A DNA stretch of 18,280 nucleotides from Bacteroidota bacterium (GTDB lineage: Bacteria > Bacteroidota > Bacteroidia > Chitinophagales > Saprospiraceae). Position 1 is the stretch's first letter, and the number at the start of each line of letters is the position of its first letter. Of this stretch, positions 1 to 6,339 are shown piece after piece. The notes beneath the pieces are model-generated. The model searched no databases, was not told where the DNA came from, and was given only the letters and a program-made list of their open reading frames with translations. Both the position numbers and the translations under genes were made by a program. The stretch is taken from NCBI GenBank assembly GCA_008501835.1, contig QQUB01000323.1:1-18280 (forward strand). Direction: 5' to 3'.

Positions 1-356
1 TGATGAGGAGTTTTGGCCTTGAGGGGATCCGTAAGCGGCTGAGGGAACATATTGCCCTCAATGAATTCTTTGCTGCTGAAATTGAAAAACACCCTGACTT
101 TGAATTGGTTTTGGATCCGATTCTGAATTTTACTTGCTTTCGATATAAACTAGTTGGAAAGTCAGAAGAGGAGCTCAATGAATTGAATGAACAACTTAAG
201 GATAGATTAAATAAATCCGGGAAACTGTTCTTATCACATACCAAAATTGATGGTAAATATGTGTTGAGATTTGTGATTGGACAGACTTATGTTGAAAAAC
301 GGCATATAGAGAACGCGCTGGAACTTATCCTTAACGGGTTTACTCCCAAAAATTAA
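1..356 (+). CDS. PLP-dependent decarboxylase, C-terminal end (partial)
   Basis: This is the last ~117 codons of a gene that begins before the window; the frame is open to base 1, so the ATG at position 3 is probably internal. The segment RSFGLEGIRKRLREHI followed by a small mixed alpha/beta domain matches the C-terminal part of group II pyridoxal-phosphate decarboxylases (aromatic-L-amino-acid, tyrosine or tryptophan decarboxylase family). In that family this region packs against the active site and helps form the dimer. The catalytic lysine and the PLP-binding core lie outside the window, so the substrate cannot be judged. The TAA stop is only 4 bases before mqnB, which suggests co-transcription. 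I am fairly sure of the family from this tail alone and unsure of the substrate. Confidence 0.8.
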   Translation, partial: MRSFGLEGIRKRLREHIALNEFFAAEIEKHPDFELVLDPILNFTCFRYKLVGKSEEELNELNEQLKDRLNKSGKLFLSHTKIDGKYVLRFVIGQTYVEKRHIENALELILNGFTPKN

Positions 357-360
357 AACC

Positions 361-1056
361 ATGCAAAAATTACTCATCGTTTCCGCCACCAGTTTTGAGA
401 TCACTCCACTGGAAGACTTTCTCAAAAGTAATTTCCGCCAGACGGGCAATTATCGGTATGTCCATGATCAAATGGAGGTAAGTTTGCTTATAACCGGGGT
501 GGGGCTGCCATTAACAGCCTATGCCTTGGGAAGAATGCTTGGTTCCGAAAACTTCGACCTGGTGGTGAATGCCGGAATAGCTGGAGCCTTCAACAGGAAA
601 CTTAACATTGGCGATGTAGTTCAGGTCGTGGAGGATCAGTTTGCAGATATTGGTGTGGAAGAGGCGGATGGTTCTTTTTCAAGCGTACATACCATGGGAT
701 TGATCGAGCTTAATCAACCTCCTTTCATCCATGGCAAATTGATCAATGAATCCGCAAAAGCCTTTGACTTTCTCCCAAAAGCAACAGCCATCAGCGTCAA
801 CAAGGTGCACGGCAATGAAGTGTCAATCAAAAAGATTCAGGAGTTATATACAGCTGACCTGGAAACGATGGAAGGTGCGGCCTTTTTCTATGTTTGCCTG
901 CTGGAAAGTGTTTCTTTTTTACAGCTTAGGTCCGTTTCGAATTATGTTGAATCGCGGAATAAGGAAAATTGGGATATTCCTTTAGCTATTAATAATCTGA
1001 ATGATGTGCTGAAACAATTGATACAGGTGATGATGGTAGCGGGGGTGTCCAGGTAG
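361..1056 (+). CDS. mqnB: Futalosine hydrolase MqnB
   Basis: The 231-residue protein belongs to the purine-nucleoside phosphorylase/MTA-SAH nucleosidase fold. Visible motifs are GVG at 46-48, NAGIAGAF at 70-77, LETMEGAAFF at 167-176 (the acidic ribose/base-binding loop of nucleosidases) and RSVSNYVESRNKENW from 190. The last segment is typical of futalosine hydrolases rather than of MTA/SAH nucleosidases. The family reaction is removal of the purine base from futalosine, releasing dehypoxanthine futalosine for menaquinone synthesis by the futalosine pathway. The protein should be cytosolic, since no signal peptide is seen. It starts 4 bases after the decarboxylase stop and is probably translated from the same mRNA. 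A second gene of this pathway, mqnP, lies near the right edge of the window, which supports the call. Confidence 0.88.
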   Translation: MQKLLIVSATSFEITPLEDFLKSNFRQTGNYRYVHDQMEVSLLITGVGLPLTAYALGRMLGSENFDLVVNAGIAGAFNRKLNIGDVVQVVEDQFADIGVEEADGSFSSVHTMGLIELNQPPFIHGKLINESAKAFDFLPKATAISVNKVHGNEVSIKKIQELYTADLETMEGAAFFYVCLLESVSFLQLRSVSNYVESRNKENWDIPLAINNLNDVLKQLIQVMMVAGVSR

Positions 1057-1060
1057 GGTT

Positions 1061-1128
1061 CAGTCCTCAGTCCTCAGTCCTCAGTCCGCAGTTATTTTTT
1101 TACTGAAGACTGAAAACTGTGGACTGAG
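1061..1128. repeat. Inverted array of degenerate 7-bp repeats between convergent genes
   Basis: Four head-to-tail copies of CAGTCCT (the fourth ends in G) occupy 1061-1088. The right half, 1102-1128, is built from four 7-bp-phased units beginning ACTG, close to the reverse complement of the left unit. Arms 1080-1093 (CTCAGTCCGCAGTT) and 1115-1128 pair with a single mismatch, so a 14-bp stem with a 21-base T-rich loop can form. It sits between the stop of mqnB and the stop of the minus-strand gene at 1130. It could end transcription from both sides, but there is no T-run directly after the stem, so an ordinary terminator is not certain. Confidence 0.75.
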
Positions 1129-1129
1129 T

Positions 1130-1834
1130 TTACTTAGTACATTGGTTATACTCTGCTACATGTTCGGCAAATTGAAGCCAGTCAGGTTTTTTCCCTACTT
1201 TTTTCAACAACTCCGGGCATTCTTCAAAAATAATCTTGAAGCTTTCTTTATATGCCTTCTTTTCCAGTTTGAAAGCTGGATTGTTGTCTTTTTTAATGAA
1301 GTAGGATTTCTCATCACCACCAGCTACAGTAAGTCCTGCAACACCAATAGAAGCGGTTTCCCTGGCGTAAGGATCGGTATAAACGCGCATTTTGCCGGTG
1401 AAAGAAGGGTTAACCAATTGCATCAAAAGCACTCGGGTTTTCTTTTTATAAGTCACCTCTGTTTTTTCAATATAGGCATAACCTTTTTGGATCACTTCAG
1501 CGTCAATATCGTCTCCCCATTGGGTGGCATCATTCATGAAATCCAAGGTTTTTGCGAACTTGTCAAAACCACTGGGAGGAAGATACATATGTTTGATCTC
1601 TTCAGCAGCGTATTCGACTTTTTTACCGTCGCCGGTTCTGAGTTTGATCGATTCGATCTGTCCTTTTTTACGGTCAAGGTCCTTTATGGTTCCCTGTACC
1701 TGGGTGCCGTCTTCAAGGGTTACATAAGCCACTTTCTTACCGGAAAAGGTGTCAAAAGCAGGAATGAATTTTTGCCCAAAGGCGGTGTAGGCTACCATAA
1801 TAGCCATCAATGTCAAAATAGTTTTTACTTTCAT
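1130..1834 (-). CDS. Secreted protein of unknown function
   Basis: A 234-residue protein that I do not assign to a family. It begins with a clear signal peptide (MKVKTILTLMAIMVAYTAFG, cleavage probably near AFG-Q), so the mature protein should be periplasmic or outer-membrane associated. The ATG at 1834 is chosen over a possible start 10 codons upstream because only this one puts the signal peptide at the N-terminus. The early mature region (VAYVTLEDGTQVQGTIKDLDRKKGQ) reads like beta strands with a polar turn, similar to secreted Bacteroidota proteins that carry an expression-like 'X-G-X-I' beta module, but this is only a resemblance. The rest is lysine-rich with no cysteine pairs, catalytic motif or membrane segment visible. 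It lies downstream of prmC on the same strand with a 110-base gap, so it probably has its own promoter. Confidence 0.75.
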   Translation of the reverse strand: MKVKTILTLMAIMVAYTAFGQKFIPAFDTFSGKKVAYVTLEDGTQVQGTIKDLDRKKGQIESIKLRTGDGKKVEYAAEEIKHMYLPPSGFDKFAKTLDFMNDATQWGDDIDAEVIQKGYAYIEKTEVTYKKKTRVLLMQLVNPSFTGKMRVYTDPYARETASIGVAGLTVAGGDEKSYFIKKDNNPAFKLEKKAYKESFKIIFEECPELLKKVGKKPDWLQFAEHVAEYNQCTK

Positions 1835-1944
1835 TTTAAATATTTTGGTTATTAATGGTCGCAAAATAGTAAAATTGTCGGCACTGGGTTAGACTTTAAC
1901 CTTTTCTTATTTTTTAATTGGAAACAGATCGATTAATTGGTGAA

Positions 1945-2802
1945 TTATCCAATGAACTGATTAGAAAATGACGCGGATACCATTCTGTCTTTACCGCTCA
2001 TGTCTTTTATGGATTCCACATTTGTAAACCCTTTTTCATTGAGCATTTCAACAACCTTGTCAGCATTGAATTCGTTGGTTTCGTAAAACAGTTGTCCGCC
2101 AGGGGAGAGGTGGGTTTGTGCAAAATCAGCAATGGTGCGATAGAACTTCAGAGGATCTTCGTCCTCTACAAATAAAGCCAGGCCAGGTTCAAATTCCTTT
2201 ACAAATCTTGGGACCAGATCTTTTTCTTTTTCAGGTATATAGGGTGGGTTACTCACTATAAAATCAAAAACCGGGAGATTAGGCCATTCCTTTTTATTAA
2301 GAATATCCAGCTGATGGAAGGTTAATTCAGCTGAAAGGTCCTGGGCATTTTTTTGGGCTACGATAAGGGCTTCTCTGCTTACGTCAAGAGCTTGTACATC
2401 CCAATTGGGCCGTTTCTTTTTCAATACAATGGGTATACACCCGCTACCCGTACCAATGTCCAGGCCGGAAAGGCCTTCATTTTTTGGCAGCGATTCCAGT
2501 ATAAGGTGCACCAGTTCCTCCGTATCAAGCCGGGGGATGAGCACATGTTCATTTACATGAAAGACATATCCGTAAAAGTCGGCCTTGCCAAGTACGTATT
2601 GTAAAGGTTTGCCGGAAAGCAATTGCATGTGTATCTCTGAGAAGTAGGCTTCGTCGGTATCGCTGAGGACTTTGCTGTGTTGGAGGTTGGAGGTGCCGAA
2701 GACATCTTCAGCCACAATGCGCACCAGGCTGCGGGTCTCTCCTGATCCGTAGATCGGGGTGAGGGTTTCTGTGAGTCTGGCGAGGGCATCTGCGATGGTC
2801 AT
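1945..2802 (-). CDS. prmC: Peptide chain release factor N5-glutamine methyltransferase PrmC/HemK
   Basis: The 285-residue protein has the full PrmC layout. An N-terminal helical domain (about 1-75) ends in GKPLQYVLGKADFYG, the release-factor-binding linker typical of the family. PRLDTEEL at 90-97 follows. The Rossmann methyltransferase domain has the SAM loop DIGTGSG at 115-121 and the catalytic NPPY tetrad at 185-188. The family transfers a methyl group from S-adenosylmethionine to the glutamine of the GGQ motif in class I release factors, which speeds translation termination. The start at 2802 gives the usual length and begins directly with the N-terminal helix. No release factor gene is adjacent. 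It lies 113 bases downstream of the PorT-like gene on the same strand. I see nothing unusual in it. Confidence 0.93.
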   Translation of the reverse strand: MTIADALARLTETLTPIYGSGETRSLVRIVAEDVFGTSNLQHSKVLSDTDEAYFSEIHMQLLSGKPLQYVLGKADFYGYVFHVNEHVLIPRLDTEELVHLILESLPKNEGLSGLDIGTGSGCIPIVLKKKRPNWDVQALDVSREALIVAQKNAQDLSAELTFHQLDILNKKEWPNLPVFDFIVSNPPYIPEKEKDLVPRFVKEFEPGLALFVEDEDPLKFYRTIADFAQTHLSPGGQLFYETNEFNADKVVEMLNEKGFTNVESIKDMSGKDRMVSASFSNQFIG

Positions 2803-2915
2803 GTTACCGATATTACGTCCCGATGGACTAAGATATTCTATTGAAATTTTTGAAGGATTAATTTTAGCATCCAGGCATTTTCGTATTTAAAAAAAATAGT
2901 ACAATGTGCTAAATC

Positions 2916-3575
2916 TTAACGATAGTATTCTCCGAATACAAATCCAACAGACAAAAGGAACCTGGAGGGAGATTGATCAAAAGCATATTCATTGCCAAAA
3001 AAGACGATGTGGTCGCCAAATTTAGAGAAGTTGCCTTCGTATCTGAAATCAACGGTGAACTTCCAGAGGTCCAGACCCAGACCTGCCTGCCAGCCGAGTG
3101 TGATATCTTCAAAGTTTTGTTCGTAGCCGTCTATATTGTCGAGTAATTCCGAGGTGCTGTTCAGGTAAAAATGTGCGACAGGACCTGCGTGGAGCCTGAT
3201 GGGGCCGGATTTGTAGCCAAACATAAACGGTATATCGATATATTGATACTTTTCGCTCAGGATACTGTCTGTCACCATGGAGTTGTTGATGTCCACAATG
3301 GAATAATCAACTTTGTTGGAGTTCAATAAAACTTCCGGAGTTATCATAAAACTCTTACCAAATTTGAAACGGAATACGACACCGCCATGAATACCGTATT
3401 GGGCATTTTTAAGGGCGAGTTTGAGGTTTTGAACACCATTAATATCGAGGATGTTCAATTCAGGTGGATTGAGATTGGTAGTGCTGGCTCCAGCCTTGAT
3501 GCCAATCTTAAAGAACTGGGCATTAGCGGAAAGCCCCATGATTAGAAATACCAAAGGAAGTATGACTTTTTTCAT
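2916..3575 (-). CDS. PorT-like outer-membrane beta-barrel protein
   Basis: A 219-residue protein with an N-terminal signal peptide (MKKVILPLVFLIMGLSANAQ, cleavage after ANA) followed by alternating hydrophobic/polar strands with aromatic ends. It opens with FFKIGIKAGASTTNL, contains repeated strand-turn units such as YIDIPFMFGYKSGPIRLHAG, and closes with FLLSVGFVFGEYYR, a typical beta-signal-like end. This is the pattern of the small 8-10-strand 'PorT family / OMP_b-brl_2' barrels common in Bacteroidota. Most family members have no proven role; PorT itself is a type IX secretion component, but family membership does not imply that function. The ATG at 3575 is preferred to one 12 codons upstream because it starts the signal peptide. 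A -7-like box lies about 54 bases upstream. Confidence 0.82.
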   Translation of the reverse strand: MKKVILPLVFLIMGLSANAQFFKIGIKAGASTTNLNPPELNILDINGVQNLKLALKNAQYGIHGGVVFRFKFGKSFMITPEVLLNSNKVDYSIVDINNSMVTDSILSEKYQYIDIPFMFGYKSGPIRLHAGPVAHFYLNSTSELLDNIDGYEQNFEDITLGWQAGLGLDLWKFTVDFRYEGNFSKFGDHIVFFGNEYAFDQSPSRFLLSVGFVFGEYYR

Positions 3576-3628
3576 CGGTTGGTGTGAATTAGTATGTTTA
3601 ATTTCAGACATGCTCCTTATGCCTTTTG

Positions 3629-3654
3629 CAAAAATACAATTTATACTTATTCAA
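3629..3654 (-). promoter_or_regulatory. Putative Bacteroidota-type promoter of the PorT-like gene
   Basis: On the minus strand TATTTTTG (3636-3629) matches the TAnnTTTG -7 element used by Bacteroidota sigma factors. A TTG lies 15 bases upstream (3654-3652). The -7 box is perfect, but the spacer is shorter than the usual 17-23. The predicted start of transcription is near 3624, giving a leader of about 50 bases. Confidence 0.4.
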
Positions 3655-3747
3655 TTAATATTTTTCAAATTTGTTCTATGAAATCCCCCATTTTATAGGC
3701 GATTTTCACCTAAAAACTGCAAATCAGGCCAGAGCCATAAAATGATT

Positions 3748-3782
3748 TTGGAATCCCTTCTTGTTTTTTTTGACTAATTTTG
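3748..3782 (+). promoter_or_regulatory. Weak promoter-like signal upstream of engB
   Basis: TAATTTTG at 3775-3782 fits the TAnnTTTG -7 consensus, and TTTG ending at 3750 could serve as the -33 element. The spacer of 24 is slightly too long. It would give a leader of roughly 115 bases for engB. The call is tentative because the region is T-rich and chance matches are likely. Confidence 0.25.
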
Positions 3783-3903
3783 TGCCGTCTTAAAACGAAA
3801 GTTTCTCTGTTTCCTTTTATTAACGGAGATGTTTTTTTGACTTTAGCCTGAATAATTGGTTTAATTATTGGTTATTGGATTCATAACATAAGTGATAAGT
3901 TTG

Positions 3904-4506
3904 ATGAAGATTAATGCAGTTGAATTCATAGGAAGTTTTCCAAAAGTATCGTCTTGCCCCAAAGATGGATTGCCGGAATATGCCTTCATCGGCAGATCCA
4001 ATGTTGGGAAATCCTCCTTGATCAATATGTTATGCGATCGCAAAGATATTGCCAGAGTTTCTCACACGCCCGGGAAAACCCAGCATCTAAATTATTATCT
4101 TATCGAAGAAAAATGGTATATGGTTGACCTGCCGGGTTATGGATATGCCAGGATTTCCAAAAAGATGCGGGAGAGCTGGAAAAAGATGATCAAAGGCTAT
4201 TTCCTTAAGCGTGAAACCATGTTTTGTGCCTTCGTTTTAGTGGATTCCAATATCGCCCCGCAAAAAATCGATATTGATTTCATGAATTGGCTGGGGGAGA
4301 ACAGTATTCCTTTTGTCATTGTATACACTAAAACGGATCGGTTGAAGAAAAGAGAACTGGAAAAGAATGTCGAAAATATTCGTCAGGAGATCCTGAAGAC
4401 CTGGGAAGAGTTACCCATGGAATTTTTCACTTCTTCCAGAAAAAATATCGGAAGAGATGATATTTTAGGGCTTATAGCAGATGTAAATGAGAAAGTTGCT
4501 GAATAA
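3904..4506 (+). CDS. engB: Ribosome-biogenesis GTPase EngB/YsxC
   Basis: A 200-residue GTPase with all TRAFAC signature motifs of the EngB family: G1 GRSNVGKSS at 30-38, G2 region HTPGKTQ at 54-60, G3 DLPGYGYAR at 75-83, G4 TKTD at 142-145 and a G5-like TSS near 179. The family is an essential GTP-binding factor for assembly of the large ribosomal subunit. The protein is cytosolic and close to the usual length. The ATG at 3904 is chosen because MKINAVEFIGSF matches the N-terminus expected for Bacteroidota EngB; an in-frame GTG at 3892 would add four residues. The acyltransferase gene follows after 34 bases on the same strand, so the two are probably co-transcribed. Confidence 0.93.
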   Translation: MKINAVEFIGSFPKVSSCPKDGLPEYAFIGRSNVGKSSLINMLCDRKDIARVSHTPGKTQHLNYYLIEEKWYMVDLPGYGYARISKKMRESWKKMIKGYFLKRETMFCAFVLVDSNIAPQKIDIDFMNWLGENSIPFVIVYTKTDRLKKRELEKNVENIRQEILKTWEELPMEFFTSSRKNIGRDDILGLIADVNEKVAE

Positions 4507-4540
4507 CAGGGGCGGCCGAACAATTTAATTCAAAGAAACA

Positions 4541-6253
4541 ATGGAAGATAAAAATAAACAACATCCTCAGATATGGCCGAATATCGAAGACTGGCCGATC
4601 TATAAATTGCACCAGGATCGTAAAGCTTTTGTAAAAGAGATTGAAGAATTCACCATGGACCGGGTGCTTAGAAAAAAACCAACCCAGGTAACGGATACCA
4701 TTGCCAAAACCGTATATAAAGAACAGATCCGAATCAAGGAAGAACCCTGGAAGGTGGACCCTCCCAAGGAACGCCAGTTCTGGAGCAGGATTAAGAAAAA
4801 ACTGGTGAAGGAGTCTTTGGACCAACCCGATAATCAAGCCTTAAAGGCCAATAAGGAAATTTTGGAAACCATCATCCACCGTTATGCCGAGGAGATCGTT
4901 GGTACTTTCAAGATCAGCACCTTTAAATTTGCCAGGAAGTTCCTGTATTTCTTTTTCACGAGATTGCTCAATACTGCAGCCGGAAGAAATTACAAAAGGA
5001 TCTGGAGTAGTGAGTTCAAACTTCAGGATAAGATCAAGGTAAGGGGAGAGGTGGAAACCATTCGCCAGCTGATGCAAAAAGGTACCCTTGTGGTCGCTCC
5101 GACACATTTCAGTAATCTGGACTCCATCCTCATCGGATATGCGCTGGATGAGGTAGTTGGTTTACCTTCTTTTGCCTATGGCGCCGGATTGAATCTTTAC
5201 AATTTCGGTCCAGCTGCTTATTATATGAATCGCCTGGGGGCTTACCGGGTAGATCGACGTAAGAAAAACAGTATTTATCTCGAAACCCTGAAGGGGATGT
5301 CTAACCTGGCTATTCAACGCGGGGTGAACAGTTTATTCTTCCCCGGAGGAACTCGTGGCCGTTCAGGAGCCTTGGAAAATCACCTGAAATTGGGTTTGTT
5401 GGGAACGATCGTTGAAGCCCAAAGAGGCATCTTCCAAAACGGAAAGGATGATAAGGTTTTCGTTGTACCGCTTATTTTGGGATACCACTTTGTGCTGGAG
5501 GCTAAACACTTGATCGAACAACATCTGCGCCGGGTGGGAAGAGAACAGTATTTTGTTTCCCGGGACGGATCTTACAGTCCCAGGTTGATACTTAAATTTA
5601 TTTGGCAATTATTCTCAAAGAGTAATGAGATCGTCATTTCCCTGGGTCAACCGATGGATGTGCTCGGTAATCCGGTGGATGCGGAAGGAAACAGTTATGA
5701 CAAATACGGGAATAAGATCGAGGTTAAAGAATATTTTGTTTCCGACGGAGAAGTAACGGAAGATATTCAACGGGAGTCACAATACACCAAAACACTGGCA
5801 GAGAAGATTGTCGACCGTTTCAAAAAAGACAATATTGTACTCTCTAGTCACCTGGTGGCTTTCGCTGCCTTTGAAATCCTGAAAAGGCATAATTCCCGGT
5901 TGGACCTCTATGGTATTCTCAGATTGCCACCGGAAGATTATGAATTTTCCAGGGAACAATTGACGGATGTTATTCGACAGTTGAGGGATGTTCTGGTTGA
6001 AATGAAAAAACAAGGTGAAGTTCAATTGTCAGGAGAAGTAGAAGGTGACCTCGAAAATCTCATCAAAATGGGGATTACAAGAATGGGTAGTTTCCACACC
6101 TTGAACCCGTTGATGATTAATAAAAAGGGCAAGATAATCAGCCAGAATTTCAAAGTACTTTATTACTATCACAACCGCCTGGAGGGATACGGCCTTGATT
6201 CTCAGATCACTTGGGTCAGGGAAGAACCAACCGTGATGGAAATCGTAGGATAA
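4541..6253 (+). CDS. PlsB-like glycerolipid acyltransferase
   Basis: A 570-residue acyltransferase of the PlsB/PlsC superfamily. Block I, PTHFSNLD, places the catalytic H189 and D194 in the HX4D arrangement. Block II is the YYMNRLGAYRVDRR segment. Block III is FPGGTRGRSG at 267-276, where the usual glutamate/glycine of FPEGTRS/FIEGGRS is glycine. Block IV is VVPLILGY. The order and the long C-terminal part (from NIVLSSHLVAFAAFEIL onward) resemble membrane-bound PlsB glycerol-3-phosphate acyltransferases more than the short PlsC enzymes. The first ~120 residues are charged and helical with no signal peptide. The likely role is acylation of glycerol-3-phosphate, or a related acceptor, at the inner membrane for phospholipid synthesis. 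The acceptor is inferred. It probably forms an operon with engB. Confidence 0.78.
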   Translation: MEDKNKQHPQIWPNIEDWPIYKLHQDRKAFVKEIEEFTMDRVLRKKPTQVTDTIAKTVYKEQIRIKEEPWKVDPPKERQFWSRIKKKLVKESLDQPDNQALKANKEILETIIHRYAEEIVGTFKISTFKFARKFLYFFFTRLLNTAAGRNYKRIWSSEFKLQDKIKVRGEVETIRQLMQKGTLVVAPTHFSNLDSILIGYALDEVVGLPSFAYGAGLNLYNFGPAAYYMNRLGAYRVDRRKKNSIYLETLKGMSNLAIQRGVNSLFFPGGTRGRSGALENHLKLGLLGTIVEAQRGIFQNGKDDKVFVVPLILGYHFVLEAKHLIEQHLRRVGREQYFVSRDGSYSPRLILKFIWQLFSKSNEIVISLGQPMDVLGNPVDAEGNSYDKYGNKIEVKEYFVSDGEVTEDIQRESQYTKTLAEKIVDRFKKDNIVLSSHLVAFAAFEILKRHNSRLDLYGILRLPPEDYEFSREQLTDVIRQLRDVLVEMKKQGEVQLSGEVEGDLENLIKMGITRMGSFHTLNPLMINKKGKIISQNFKVLYYYHNRLEGYGLDSQITWVREEPTVMEIVG

Positions 6254-6298
6254 AAATTACGTAAAATCACTCAATTCCATTTTGAAGAAGGTGGCAAT

Positions 6299-6327
6299 TT
6301 GTTACCTTCGCTCCTTTGCTAATTTTC
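6299..6327 (+). promoter_or_regulatory. Possible promoter just upstream of the SNF2 gene
   Basis: A TTTG ending at 6301, an 18-base spacer and TAATTTTC at 6320-6327 (one mismatch to TAnnTTTG) lie immediately before the start codon. If used, the leader would be only about 8-15 bases. This is a guess from motif spacing. Confidence 0.3.
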
Positions 6328-6339
6328 CCAGGGTGACGA

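Larger units (their letters stand above)
3576..3903. other. Divergent intergenic region (328 bases)
   Basis: This AT-rich gap separates the minus-strand PorT-like gene from the plus-strand engB and must hold promoters for both. It contains the two promoter-like signals listed separately and a weak imperfect hairpin at about 3691-3715 (TTTTATAGG with CCTAAAA). No open frame with coding character and no larger repeat was seen. Confidence 0.6.

Noticed and set aside
1061..1128. CRISPR array
   Set aside because: The repeats are only 7 bp with no unique spacers, and no cas genes are present.
1142..1855. A 237-codon plus-strand open frame
   Set aside because: It lies antisense to the minus-strand secreted-protein gene, which has a clean signal peptide. 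The antisense translation is phenylalanine-rich low-quality sequence.
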